In this document: positions 24,896 through 33,285 of the stretch, piece after piece
Position numbering within the stretch: the first letter of the stretch is position 1
Layout: each line of letters begins with the position of its first letter
DNA from: Pedobacter aquatilis
Lineage (GTDB): Bacteria; Bacteroidota; Bacteroidia; Sphingobacteriales; Sphingobacteriaceae
Direction: 5' to 3'
Length of the DNA stretch: 64,000 nt
Assembly (NCBI RefSeq): GCF_030409415.1
Contig: NZ_JAUFPW010000028.1
Span: forward strand, 62,001 to 126,000
Notes under the pieces: generated by a model
Told to the model about the DNA's origin: nothing
The model's input: only the letters and a program-made list of their open reading frames with translations
Databases searched by the model: none
Made by a program: the position numbers and the translations under genes

Positions 24896-25544
24896 AGTTA
24901 TGACATTCGATCTTAGCAAAACTAAATCAATAGCAAATACTTTTATTGCAGAACTTCGCGATGAAATTGTACAAAAAGATTCAATGCGTTTTCGTAAAAA
25001 CCTTGAACGATTAGGTGAGTTTTTCGCTTATGAAATCAGTAAAACATTGAAATTTAACCAGAGAGATATTATAACACCCTTAGGAACATCAACATGCGAT
25101 TTTCTAGAAACGCAACCCGTACTTGCTACAATTTTACGAGCTGGATTACCCTTGCAACAAGGCTTATTAAATATTTATGATAAAGCCGAATGTTGTTTTA
25201 TTTCTGCCTTTAGGAAGGTTGAAAAAAGTGGCGATTTTATTATTCAGATGGACTATATTTCTACACCAGATTTAGATGGACGGATTTTAATAATGGCAGA
25301 CCCAATGTTGGCAACCGGGCAAAGCATGGTTATGTGTTGCAAGGAATTGTTAAGCCGTTATAAAATTGCAGAATTACATATTGTGGCTGCAATTGCGAGT
25401 ACTGAAGGCGTTGCGCATGTTAAAGCTAATTTACCTAAAGCAAAGCTCTGGCTTGGCGCAATCGATGAGGAAATGACGAGCAAATCTTACATCGTGCCGG
25501 GTTTAGGCGATGCCGGAGATTTAGCTTATGGTGAGAAAGTTTGA
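24882..25544 (+). CDS. upp: Uracil phosphoribosyltransferase
   Basis: Upp makes UMP from uracil and PRPP in pyrimidine salvage. The 220-residue protein has RFRKNLERLGEFFAYEI (about 37-53), the loop ATILRAGLPLQQGLLNI, the PRPP-binding ILIMADPMLATGQSM (about 135-149), and the C-terminal uracil-binding IDEEMTSKSYIVPGLGDAGDLAYG. The ATG at 24882 lies inside the preceding gene; an ATG at 24900, five bases after that gene's stop, gives 214 residues and is an equally good start. It is followed by a nucleotidase gene, consistent with pyrimidine turnover. Confidence 0.95.
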   Translation: MPETKVMTFDLSKTKSIANTFIAELRDEIVQKDSMRFRKNLERLGEFFAYEISKTLKFNQRDIITPLGTSTCDFLETQPVLATILRAGLPLQQGLLNIYDKAECCFISAFRKVEKSGDFIIQMDYISTPDLDGRILIMADPMLATGQSMVMCCKELLSRYKIAELHIVAAIASTEGVAHVKANLPKAKLWLGAIDEEMTSKSYIVPGLGDAGDLAYGEKV

Positions 25545-25632
25545 ACAGGATTTATAGGATTTTAAGATTACACGATTAAGTATTCAAAACATCGCAACAT
25601 TACAACCTTCAACTTTAAAACAACACAACATC
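25545..25632. repeat. Two stuttering word repeats between upp and the nucleotidase gene
   Basis: 25545-25580 is ACAGGATTTATAGGATTTTAAGATTACACG-like, and 25595-25632 is built of CAACATTACAACCTTCAAC-like units. Both are low-complexity intergenic word families, unrelated to the flanking coding sequence. Confidence 0.45.
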
Positions 25633-26328
25633 TTGAAAAACAAAAAACATATATTTTTCGACCTTGACCATACAATTTGGGATTTTGACAGAAATGCAGA
25701 AGAAACTTTAAATGAGCTTTTTCATACTTATAAGTTAGGTGATTTAGGATTGAACTCTTGCGATGAATTTATTACAACCTACACAGAAAATAATCACCAA
25801 CTTTGGGCAGATTATCACTTAGGAAAAATTACCAAAGAATTTTTAAGGGCAGAGCGATTCAGTACAACCTTTATACAATTAGGCATTCATCCCGATATAG
25901 TTCCACAGCAATTTGAAGATGATTATGTTAGTATCTCGCCAACAAAAACAAATCTATTTGATGGCGCAGAAAATGTTTTAAGTTACCTTCAAGATAAGTA
26001 CACTTTGCATATAATATCCAATGGTTTTAAAGAAACTACACTGACCAAAATGGATTTGTCTGGCTTAAACCCTTACTTTACCAGTGTAATTATTTCAGAA
26101 GATGTTGGCGTAAACAAACCTAACCCATTAATTTTTGAATATGCTTTGGATAAGGCGAAAGCTGTTAAAGAACATAGCATTATGATTGGGGATAGTTTGG
26201 AGGCGGATATTTATGGTGCACTTGGTTTTGGAATGGATGCGATATTTTTTAATCCGCTAAAAAAAGAAAAACCAGCAGATGTAAAGAAAGAAATTACGCA
26301 TCTCGAAGAATTACTGCATCTATTTTAA
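25633..26328 (+). CDS. yjjG: YjjG-type noncanonical pyrimidine nucleotidase (HAD family)
   Basis: A 231-residue HAD-superfamily hydrolase. Motif I is HIFFDLDHTIWDF with nucleophile Asp10 and general-acid Asp12; motif II HIISNG is near residue 118; a Lys in VNKPNP and motif IV MIGDSLEADIYGA (about 188-200) follow. YjjG enzymes dephosphorylate UMP, dUMP, dTMP and damaged pyrimidine nucleotides, which suits its place after upp. The only start in the right place is TTG at 25633; no ATG or GTG precedes motif I. The gene for the DinB-like protein begins nine bases after its stop. Confidence 0.85.
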   Translation: MKNKKHIFFDLDHTIWDFDRNAEETLNELFHTYKLGDLGLNSCDEFITTYTENNHQLWADYHLGKITKEFLRAERFSTTFIQLGIHPDIVPQQFEDDYVSISPTKTNLFDGAENVLSYLQDKYTLHIISNGFKETTLTKMDLSGLNPYFTSVIISEDVGVNKPNPLIFEYALDKAKAVKEHSIMIGDSLEADIYGALGFGMDAIFFNPLKKEKPADVKKEITHLEELLHLF

Positions 26329-26337
26329 TTTCTACAA

Positions 26338-26862
26338 ATGAATTCAGCCAAAATAAAAGTTTCGATACAGCAAGTAGTTGATGCTTATAAAACTAAATTA
26401 TCATCATATAAAGATGATAATTTTGAAACCACACCACCAATTAATGGCTGGAGCTATAGCGAAGTTTTTTGTCATATTTTCGATTCGAGCATACTCTCTA
26501 CAATTACGCTTGAAAATGCGGCAAACGGTAATGGCGAAAATAAACCAACACACTTTATTGTAAAACTTATTCTTTTATTTGGCTCTTTACCTCCGGCAAA
26601 AAAATATGAAGTACCCAAAAGATTAGCGAGTAGAGTAAAGAAAATCAGCAAAACTGAGGCTTTAGATTTTATTTTAGAATTTGAAAAGGCATTAGAAAAT
26701 GTATATCCACTTGTTGCTGGCGCAAGCAAAACGATGAAAACCAAGCACCCACGTTTAGGTTATTTAAATGCGAAACAATGGTTAAGGTTTATAGAAATCC
26801 ACTTGAAACACCACTTGAAGCAGTTAATTCGAATTGAGCAAAGTTTTCAGCAAAGCATTTAA
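26338..26862 (+). CDS. DinB-like four-helix metalloprotein
   Basis: A 174-residue helical protein of the DinB/YfiT-like superfamily. His46 lies in SEVFCHIFDS, and the C-terminal FIEIHLKHHLKQL gives His155, His158 and His159: the expected H...HxxxH metal site. Such proteins often act as thiol-dependent (for example bacillithiol) transferases or in stress; substrate unknown. It sits between the nucleotidase and flippase genes in the same rightward unit, probably by operon convenience. Confidence 0.75.
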   Translation: MNSAKIKVSIQQVVDAYKTKLSSYKDDNFETTPPINGWSYSEVFCHIFDSSILSTITLENAANGNGENKPTHFIVKLILLFGSLPPAKKYEVPKRLASRVKKISKTEALDFILEFEKALENVYPLVAGASKTMKTKHPRLGYLNAKQWLRFIEIHLKHHLKQLIRIEQSFQQSI

Positions 26863-26881
26863 AATTCACATCTTTGCTTTA

Positions 26882-28201
26882 ATGAAATTACCCACCATAA
26901 AAGGTTTTGATGAGGAGGCGTTTAACAAGTATTTAAAAAATACGGGTTGGTTAATGTTTGGTAAGATACTAAGCTTAGTTGTTGGGCTTTTTATTGCCAG
27001 ATATCTGGGGCCGGATTTATTTGGAGACCTAAACTTCGGACTTTCGTTAGTTGCCATATTGGCTGCAGTTGGCGCATTAGGCTTAGATACTTTCATCATC
27101 AGAGAAATTATTAAAGAGCCTGGCAAAAGAGATGAAATCTTGGGCACTTCATTATGGTTAAGATTAGTTACAAATGCAGCGGCTATACCCCTTGCAATGG
27201 CTATTTACTACATTAGTCATAAAATTTCATCAAACCCTGGAGAACCACTTACCCTAATTGTAGGCTTACTTGCATTGGCTTCATTCTTTAAATCCTTTAA
27301 CGTTATCGATGCTTATTTTCAATCTCAGGTACAATCTAAATACGTTGTACAGGTTCAAAACATTTGTCTGATTATCTCGGCAGCAGTTAAAATTATCTTA
27401 ATTTATTTAGGGTTGCCACTAATTTATATCGTTTTAGCGCTTGTATTTGATGGGCTAATTTTAGCTTTGGGTTTAATCATTATTTATCAAAAACGAGGTT
27501 TACAAATTTCCCAATGGAATTTTAGTTCCAGCCGGGCAAAATCGTTATTAAAACAATCTTCGCCTTTAATTTTATCAGCCGTGATGGTGTCAATCTACAT
27601 GAAGATTGATGTTGTAATGCTTAAGGAAGTTGGGAGTAAAGCTGTTGGTATTTATAGTGCTGCAGCCAATATTAGCGAGGCCTGGTATTTTATCCCGGTT
27701 GCTATTGTAACTTCTGTTTTCCCTGCACTTATAAATGCCCGCAAAAATGATTTAGAACGCTATCACAAACGATTAGGCAATTTATACGATTTACTGGTAT
27801 TTATATGTTTACCAGTTGGAATTTTTATCAGTTTTACTGCTGATTACATTATCCATTTTCTCTATTCGAATAAATTTGAAGGTGCCGGCGCAATGCTTTC
27901 TATCCATATTTGGTCGGGGATTTTTGTGTTTTTGGGCAGTGCAAGTTCTCAATATCTTATTGCAGAGGGTTACACAAAAATATCTTTTTACAGAACTGCT
28001 GCTGGTGCCATTGTAAATATTGCACTTAACTTTTGGTTAATTCCAAAATATGCCGGCGTTGGAGCGTCAATTGCTACATTGATAGCTTGTTTCGTTTCAA
28101 CCTTTTATCTTTTATTAATTCCAAAAACACGCCAACAAGGTATAATGATGTTAAAATCATTATTTTTGATAACTGCATTTCAAAAAATATTAAAACGTTG
28201 A
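26882..28201 (+). CDS. Oligosaccharide flippase (Wzx-like, MATE/MVF fold)
   Basis: A polytopic membrane protein of 439 residues with about twelve to fourteen helices, matching lipid-linked polysaccharide flippases: GWLMFGKILSLVVGLFIARYLGPDLFGDLNFG near the start, SPLILSAVMVSIYMKIDVVMLKEVGSKAVGIYSAAANISE in the middle, and a polar C-terminus. It would turn undecaprenyl-PP-linked repeat units to the periplasmic side. I chose ATG 26882 (MKLPTIKGFDEE); the longer frame from 26834 overlaps the DinB gene and adds an untypical 16 residues. The next gene starts at its stop (TTGA overlap). No polymerase (wzy) is recognised. Confidence 0.85.
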   Translation: MKLPTIKGFDEEAFNKYLKNTGWLMFGKILSLVVGLFIARYLGPDLFGDLNFGLSLVAILAAVGALGLDTFIIREIIKEPGKRDEILGTSLWLRLVTNAAAIPLAMAIYYISHKISSNPGEPLTLIVGLLALASFFKSFNVIDAYFQSQVQSKYVVQVQNICLIISAAVKIILIYLGLPLIYIVLALVFDGLILALGLIIIYQKRGLQISQWNFSSSRAKSLLKQSSPLILSAVMVSIYMKIDVVMLKEVGSKAVGIYSAAANISEAWYFIPVAIVTSVFPALINARKNDLERYHKRLGNLYDLLVFICLPVGIFISFTADYIIHFLYSNKFEGAGAMLSIHIWSGIFVFLGSASSQYLIAEGYTKISFYRTAAGAIVNIALNFWLIPKYAGVGASIATLIACFVSTFYLLLIPKTRQQGIMMLKSLFLITAFQKILKR

Positions 28202-28845
28202 GTACATTAAAAGCATTAAGCACATTGATTGCTAAACCTTCGAGGTTGAAGGCATTATTATCATACGGACATAAGGGCTACCTAAACAGCATTGGCTGGT
28301 TTACTGCTTTTGATAACAAACAAGCTGTAGATGGCGAGGGAAAAGCACTTCCCTGGGTTACTTATTCTTTTATCGATTTTATTAAAAACCGAATAAATAA
28401 AACGCACAATATTTTTGAATATGGCTCTGGCAACTCTACCATTTTTTATGCGGATAAAGCTGGTTCGGTAACATCTGTAGAACACGATAAAAGCTGGTTT
28501 GAAAAGGTAAAAAACACAAGTCCGTCAAATGCAGAAATGATTTACTGTGAATTGCAACGAGATGGAGCCTACGCTAAAAAAGCAGCCTTACTAAATAAGA
28601 AATTCGAAATTATTATTGTTGATGGCAGAGATAGAGTACGCTGCTGCAAATATAGTTTGGATGCATTAACAAATGATGGTGTAATTGTTTTAGATGATAG
28701 TGAACGTGAGGTTTATAATCCGGCAAGGGTTTTACTTTTAGAGCAGGGATTTAAGGAAATTAGTTTCAGTGGAATTTCTCCTGGCTTATTTTACGAAAAA
28801 GCAACCTCAGTTTTTTACAAGGCAAATAACTGTTTAGGCATTTAA
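28198..28845 (+). CDS. SAM-dependent methyltransferase-like protein
   Basis: A 215-residue protein with a Rossmann-type methyltransferase core: NIFEYGSGNSTIFYADKAGSVTSVEHDKSWF (SAM motif I and the acidic loop), then IIIVDGRDRVRCCKYSLDAL and GVIVLDDSEREVYNPA. The real start is probably TTG 28198, which overlaps the flippase stop in a TTGA junction; the ATG at 28033 would overlap the flippase by 169 bases. It is probably a sugar or lipid O-methyltransferase of the glycan cluster; the acceptor is unknown. Confidence 0.75.
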   Translation: MSTLKALSTLIAKPSRLKALLSYGHKGYLNSIGWFTAFDNKQAVDGEGKALPWVTYSFIDFIKNRINKTHNIFEYGSGNSTIFYADKAGSVTSVEHDKSWFEKVKNTSPSNAEMIYCELQRDGAYAKKAALLNKKFEIIIVDGRDRVRCCKYSLDALTNDGVIVLDDSEREVYNPARVLLLEQGFKEISFSGISPGLFYEKATSVFYKANNCLGI

Positions 28846-28857
28846 TTCACTTATACT

Positions 28858-29619
28858 ATGCTTAGCGAAGAAGTAAAAACCGCCTACGATAATTTTTATA
28901 CGAATAGCGATGTTGCATGGAGAATGCTGGGTGCAAAATACAAAGCAAAAAACATTGTAGAAGTTTGTAGGCGTATAAAACCTGCAAAAGTTCTGGAAGT
29001 TGGCGCAGGCGATGGTAGCATTCTTCATTTTTTAAACGAATGGAATTTTGCACCTGAACTTCATGCTTTGGAAATAGCAGAAAGTGGGGTAAACATTATT
29101 AAAAGCAGAAATTTATCTAGTCTGAAATCTGTTCAAACCTTTGATGGATACAAAATTCCATTTGAAGATAATACATTCGATTTGGTGATTTTAGCACATG
29201 TATTGGAGCATGTGGAGCACGAAAGAATTTTACTTCGTGAGCTAAAAAGGGTTTCGAAATATATTGTTGTAGAAGTTCCGAAAGATTATCGTTTTGGTGT
29301 AGACCAACGCATGAAGCATTTTCTTGATTATGGGCACATCAATATGTACACGCCAACATCTCTAAGGTTTTTATTGCAAAGTGAAGGGCTTGAAATTATA
29401 GAGGATAAAGTTTCGATGACTGCCACCGAAACTGTTAAATTTAATGAGTTTATCAATAAAAAAGCGCCTAAAACCTTTACCAAAAATTTAAAAATAGAGC
29501 TCGAATATAGAATTAAAAAGACGCTTGGAAACTTCCTTGGGAGAAAAAAACAGGAGCAGTTTGCAAATGCTTATACGGTTTTGACTAAAAAATCAGATTC
29601 GAATTTGCATATATTTTAA
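28858..29619 (+). CDS. Class I SAM-dependent methyltransferase
   Basis: A 253-residue cytoplasmic enzyme. Motif I is AKVLEVGAGDGSILHFL (about 42-58), followed by LHALEIAESGVNII, the post-motif VQTFDGYKIPFEDNTFDLVILAHVLEHVEH (about 95-124) of the UbiE/Methyltransf_11 type, and VVEVPKDYRF. The C-terminal basic region (KIELEYRIKKTLGNFLGRKK) may contact the membrane or a glycolipid. It is 12 bases after the previous methyltransferase and ends the rightward operon. Target unknown; glycan tailoring is inferred from context. Confidence 0.85.
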   Translation: MLSEEVKTAYDNFYTNSDVAWRMLGAKYKAKNIVEVCRRIKPAKVLEVGAGDGSILHFLNEWNFAPELHALEIAESGVNIIKSRNLSSLKSVQTFDGYKIPFEDNTFDLVILAHVLEHVEHERILLRELKRVSKYIVVEVPKDYRFGVDQRMKHFLDYGHINMYTPTSLRFLLQSEGLEIIEDKVSMTATETVKFNEFINKKAPKTFTKNLKIELEYRIKKTLGNFLGRKKQEQFANAYTVLTKKSDSNLHIF

Positions 29620-29639
29620 AAGGGAGTAATTAATTTAGA

Positions 29640-29825
29640 TTGTCTTGGCCAGACAGGCTTTTTTCTTTTGACAACAAAAGAAATAAAATTGCCGGCTGAA
29701 AATTTTTGTATTAAAGTTAGCAAGTAGGCTTTGATAGTGCAACCCCAATCCCGTACGTACGGGAGGTTAGGCCGGTTTAAAGTAGAACGAAAATTTAATG
29801 CTTTGGCTTAGCTAATAGCAAATCG
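29640..29825. repeat. Dispersed intergenic element, copy B
   Basis: This shares the ordered blocks TGTCTTGGCCAGACAG, CCGGCTGAAAATTTTTGTATTA and GTTAGGCCGG with copy A at 13108-13268, plus a looser ACGAA...TTTGG.CTTAGC block at the end. It additionally holds CCCGTACGTACGGG (29750-29763), a perfect 14-base palindrome. No coding frame is preserved between the copies. Confidence 0.6.
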
Positions 29826-29903
29826 AGAAGCGATTAAACAGGAAACCTTTGGTACATTATAAATCATCATCCAATTCAAAGAACATATAAGTTAAATAAA
29901 AGC

Positions 29904-30818
29904 ATGCAAAACCTTGCGCCAATAGCACTTTTCGTTTATAATCGTCCGCAGCATACGGAGCGTACTTTGAAGTTTTTACATCAAAATGAACTTGCTGTCG
30001 ATAGCCGTTTATACATTTTTTCGGATGGTGCTAAAACTGAAAACGACATTGATAAAGTTGAGGAAGTAAGGTCAATCATTAAAAAAATTGATGGCTTTAA
30101 ATCTGTTAAAATAATCGAAAGAAAAGAAAACGCCGGACTTGCTAATTCTGTTATAGCAGGTGTAAGTCAGTTGATAAAGGATTATGGTAGCGTTATTGTT
30201 TTTGAAGATGATTTAGTTACTTCGCCTTACACTTTAACTTATTTTAACGATGCTTTAAACCGTTATCACGCAGAAGAAAAAGTTATGCATATTGGTGCAT
30301 ACATGTATCCTTTGATAGCTGAAAATCTACCCCAATCTTTTTTCTTCCGGGCGGCTACAAGTTGGGGGTGGGCAACCTGGGCAAGGGCGTGGGAGCATTT
30401 TGAACCAAATATCGACACACTGTTAAATCAATTTGACGCGAAAAAGAAATCAGCTTTTGCCATTGATAATACCATGAATTTTTGGAAGCAGATGCAGGAA
30501 TTCAAAAAAGGTAAAAACAATAGTTGGGCAATCCGTTGGTATGCATCCATATTTCTAAAAAATGGCTTAACACTAAATCCGGCTCAATCTCTAGTTAATA
30601 ATATTGGGCATGATGGCACTGGCGTTCACTCTGGTATAAATGATATTTACAACGTAATCATCAACCCAAAACCTATAACCGAATTTCCAGAAATTATTGC
30701 TGAAGATAAAAATGCTTACCAAGCGATTAAACACTTTTTAGGAAACAGAAAAGGTAATATGGTTTCGAGAATTAAACGTTTTGTAAAAGAAAAGCTCACT
30801 CAGTACTTTTCAAAATAA
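29904..30818 (+). CDS. Glycosyltransferase, GT-A fold (GNT-I-like)
   Basis: A 304-residue protein starting LAPIALFVYNRPQHTERTL, the typical beginning of a Bacteroidota glycosyltransferase group related to GNT-I. The nucleotide-sugar/metal motif is VIVFEDDLVTSPYTL with EDD at 101-103; then RAATSWGWATWARAWEHF (about 150-167), also typical. Donor and acceptor unknown; it should act at the cytoplasmic side on a lipid-linked or capsular glycan. It is isolated from the operon before it by repeat element copy B. Confidence 0.85.
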   Translation: MQNLAPIALFVYNRPQHTERTLKFLHQNELAVDSRLYIFSDGAKTENDIDKVEEVRSIIKKIDGFKSVKIIERKENAGLANSVIAGVSQLIKDYGSVIVFEDDLVTSPYTLTYFNDALNRYHAEEKVMHIGAYMYPLIAENLPQSFFFRAATSWGWATWARAWEHFEPNIDTLLNQFDAKKKSAFAIDNTMNFWKQMQEFKKGKNNSWAIRWYASIFLKNGLTLNPAQSLVNNIGHDGTGVHSGINDIYNVIINPKPITEFPEIIAEDKNAYQAIKHFLGNRKGNMVSRIKRFVKEKLTQYFSK

Positions 30819-30872
30819 CAAGTAGGCTATTCTAAATAATTCTTTGTAATTTGGGTTTCCAAAACCATAATT

Positions 30873-32324
30873 ATGAGGGTTCTAACTGCCTTATTTATAT
30901 TAATCTCTATAAATATTTTTGCTCAAACAGCGCCAAAACCCTATGGTGCTCTTCCATCTAAAAGGCAACTCGCCTGGCATGATGTAGAAGTTTATGGTTT
31001 GATACATTTTACGCCTACAACATTCGAAAATAAAGAATGGGGATTTGGTGATGCAGACCCAAAAACCTTTAATCCTTCAGATTTTAATGCGGAACAAATT
31101 ATTAATGCGGCTAAAGATGGCGGTTTAAAAGGCATCCTTTTAGTTGCCAAACACCATGATGGTTTTGCGCTTTGGCCAACAAAAACAACTGAATACAACA
31201 TTACTAAAAGTCCATTTAGAAACGGAAAGGGAGATTTGGTAAAAGAAGTTGAACAAGCGGCTAGAAAAAATGGTTTAAAATTTGGTGTTTATTGTTCGCC
31301 ATGGGATAGAAATAATGCGCTTTATGGAACTGATAAATACCTAGCCATTTATCAAGCGCAGCTTAAAGAATTGTACAGCAATTATGGCGAACTTTTTATG
31401 AGTTGGCACGATGGTGCTAACGGTGGTGATGGTTATTATGGTGGTGCTAAAGAAAAGCGTTCTATTGATAATACAACCTACTATGATTGGTATAATACCT
31501 GGGCGATAACCCGTAAAATGCAGCCAATGGCAAATATTTTCAGCGATATTGGTTTAGATGTAAGATGGGTTGGAAGTGAAGATGGTACTGCCGCAAAAAC
31601 AAGTTGGGCAACTTTTACGCCGCTTCCGCCAGAAGGTAAAAATGTTGCTGTTCCTGGTCAGGCGAACTACCCGCAAAGCCCAATGGGCATTAGAAATGGT
31701 AAGTTTTGGATGCCTGCAGAATGCGATGTACCGTTAAGAAAAGGATGGTTTTACCACGAGGATGAAAAACCAAAATCATCAGAAACGCTGTTCGATTTAT
31801 ATTTACAAAGTGTAGGAAATGGTGCTGCTTTAGATTTAGGCTTGGCGCCTGATACAAGAGGACAATTACATAGCGACGATGTTGCCGCTTTGAAAGGTTT
31901 TGGTGATATGGTTAAGCATACTTTTGCTAATAATCTGGCTAAAAATGCGCAGATAATTCCAACCAATACAAGAGGCAAAAATTTTAATGCCATTAGCCTT
32001 ATAGATGGTATTAAAAATAGCTATTGGGCCACGGCAGATGCAATCCACACAGCAAGTTTAGAAATCGATTTAAAAGACGCTAAGACTTTTGATATTATTA
32101 GTTTACAGGAATACATTCCCTTAGGACAAAGAATTGAGGGATTTAATGTTGAAGTTTTTGAGAACAATATCTGGAAAAAAATCTATAGCGGAGAAAGTAT
32201 CGGTGCAAAAAGATTAATCCAATTGGAGCAACCCATAACAGCACAAAAACTACGAGTAAACATTACAAAAGCGCCTGTTTGTATTACTTTAAGCGAGTTT
32301 GGCGTATATAAGAAAAGTTTATAA
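30873..32324 (+). CDS. Alpha-L-fucosidase (GH29), exported
   Basis: A 483-residue exported hydrolase (signal peptide 1-18, cleavage after FAQ). The GH29 barrel shows VYGLIHFTPTTFENKEWGFGD (40-60), AKHHDGFALWPTKTTEYNI (92-110), YCSPWDRNN, and FMSWHDGANGGDG with the likely nucleophile Asp180. After about residue 340 there is a C-terminal F5/8-type (discoidin-like) sugar-binding module ending TLSEFGVYKKSL. It releases alpha-L-fucose from glycans in the periplasm or outside the cell. The end overlaps the convergent methyltransferase gene by six bases. No T9SS C-terminal domain is seen. Confidence 0.9.
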   Translation: MRVLTALFILISINIFAQTAPKPYGALPSKRQLAWHDVEVYGLIHFTPTTFENKEWGFGDADPKTFNPSDFNAEQIINAAKDGGLKGILLVAKHHDGFALWPTKTTEYNITKSPFRNGKGDLVKEVEQAARKNGLKFGVYCSPWDRNNALYGTDKYLAIYQAQLKELYSNYGELFMSWHDGANGGDGYYGGAKEKRSIDNTTYYDWYNTWAITRKMQPMANIFSDIGLDVRWVGSEDGTAAKTSWATFTPLPPEGKNVAVPGQANYPQSPMGIRNGKFWMPAECDVPLRKGWFYHEDEKPKSSETLFDLYLQSVGNGAALDLGLAPDTRGQLHSDDVAALKGFGDMVKHTFANNLAKNAQIIPTNTRGKNFNAISLIDGIKNSYWATADAIHTASLEIDLKDAKTFDIISLQEYIPLGQRIEGFNVEVFENNIWKKIYSGESIGAKRLIQLEQPITAQKLRVNITKAPVCITLSEFGVYKKSL

Positions 32325-33071
32325 TGGCTTCTTAGCTTCAATTATAATATATGGCGATAAACTTTGGCTCTCAAAAGGAATTATCTTGGTGAAAACTTTG
32401 CCTGTTAACCAAACTGCTTTTTTGAATAAACGAACACTTGCAGATTTTTGACTTTCATTTTCTAACCAAACGCTAAAACGACCAAAGTAGCCTGATTTTA
32501 CTTCTTTTAAGTTTGCCCTTTCACAGATTGATTTTAGTAATTCTGGATTCATACTATCGATATTGTGTTTATCGTAGTTTTCTTTGTCAAAGTTTTTTTG
32601 AAACCAGCCGTTTACCGCTTTAAAGTTTGGCAAGGTGATGAATAAAGTACCGCCAGGTTTTACAAAAGCAATATGGCGGTTTATAATATCTGCTGTATCG
32701 TTAAAATGTTCAATCAATCCGCAGCTTAAAACCAAATCATATTGTTGTTCTGGTTGATAATTAAATAAATCTGTTTCGATGATATTAATGTCTTTTTCCG
32801 ATAAATTATTTTTCTCCAAAAGCTCATTTACCACTGGTGGATGAACGAAATAATCTAATAAAGTTACATCAAGCTTGAAAAACTTTTTTAAAAACACAGC
32901 ATAATAGCCAGGAAAACCACCAAGCTCAATTGCTGTTTTTACGTTGTCCTTTTTTATCACTTCGGCAAGCTGCTTGTGGAACAGGTAGTTTTCTGGTAAT
33001 TGAACTGCGAGTCCTTTTTTACTTTCCCAATAATTTACCCAAAAAGCCCTGTCGGTTAATAAATTTGCCAT
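32319..33071 (-). CDS. Class I SAM-dependent methyltransferase
   Basis: A 250-residue enzyme with SAM motif I AIELGGFPGYYAVFLKKF (about 58-75), DVTLLDYF, then the acidic YDLVLSCGLIEHFNDTADII and PGGTLFITLPNF, all signs of a Methyltransf_11/23-type fold. It starts MANLLTDRAFWVNYWESKKG, similar to other Bacteroidota proteins that tailor polysaccharides or O-antigens. It is convergent with the fucosidase gene (six-base overlap) and its upstream region is filled with GGTTAATTG repeats, so its promoter is unclear. Substrate unknown. Confidence 0.8.
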   Translation of the reverse strand: MANLLTDRAFWVNYWESKKGLAVQLPENYLFHKQLAEVIKKDNVKTAIELGGFPGYYAVFLKKFFKLDVTLLDYFVHPPVVNELLEKNNLSEKDINIIETDLFNYQPEQQYDLVLSCGLIEHFNDTADIINRHIAFVKPGGTLFITLPNFKAVNGWFQKNFDKENYDKHNIDSMNPELLKSICERANLKEVKSGYFGRFSVWLENESQKSASVRLFKKAVWLTGKVFTKIIPFESQSLSPYIIIEAKKPL

Positions 33072-33104
33072 GTTTCAATAGATTCCAGCTTCAAAGAAAC
33101 GGAA

Positions 33105-33281
33105 AATTTGGTTAACTGTGTGAAGGATAAACTGGTTAATTGCGAAATTGGTTAATTGAAAGAAACTAACGACCCAAAATAAAAATTGGGAAAATTTGGT
33201 TAAATGTTGAAATGATAAATTGGTTAATTGCAATGTGAAATCTACATCTACAATTAACCAATTCAAACAATTAACCAATTA
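33105..33281. repeat. GGTTAATTG word repeats, direct and inverted
   Basis: Between two leftward genes, near-copies of TTGGTTAATTG occur at 33108-33118, 33132-33142, 33148-33158, 33196-33206 and 33220-33230 in direct orientation, and CAATTAACCAA at 33251-33261 and 33268-33278 inverted. The inverted copies can pair with 33220-33230 over 11 bases. It is low-complexity and no gene is accepted here. Confidence 0.7.
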
Positions 33282-33285
33282 ACGT

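Noticed and set aside
28033..28197. ATG start of the methyltransferase gene inside the flippase gene
   Set aside because: It would overlap the flippase by 169 bases; the TTG at 28198 in a TTGA junction is a better start.
33075..33278. Leftward 67-codon frame in the gap before the S41 gene
   Set aside because: It is translated from the GGTTAATTG repeats and has no recognisable features.
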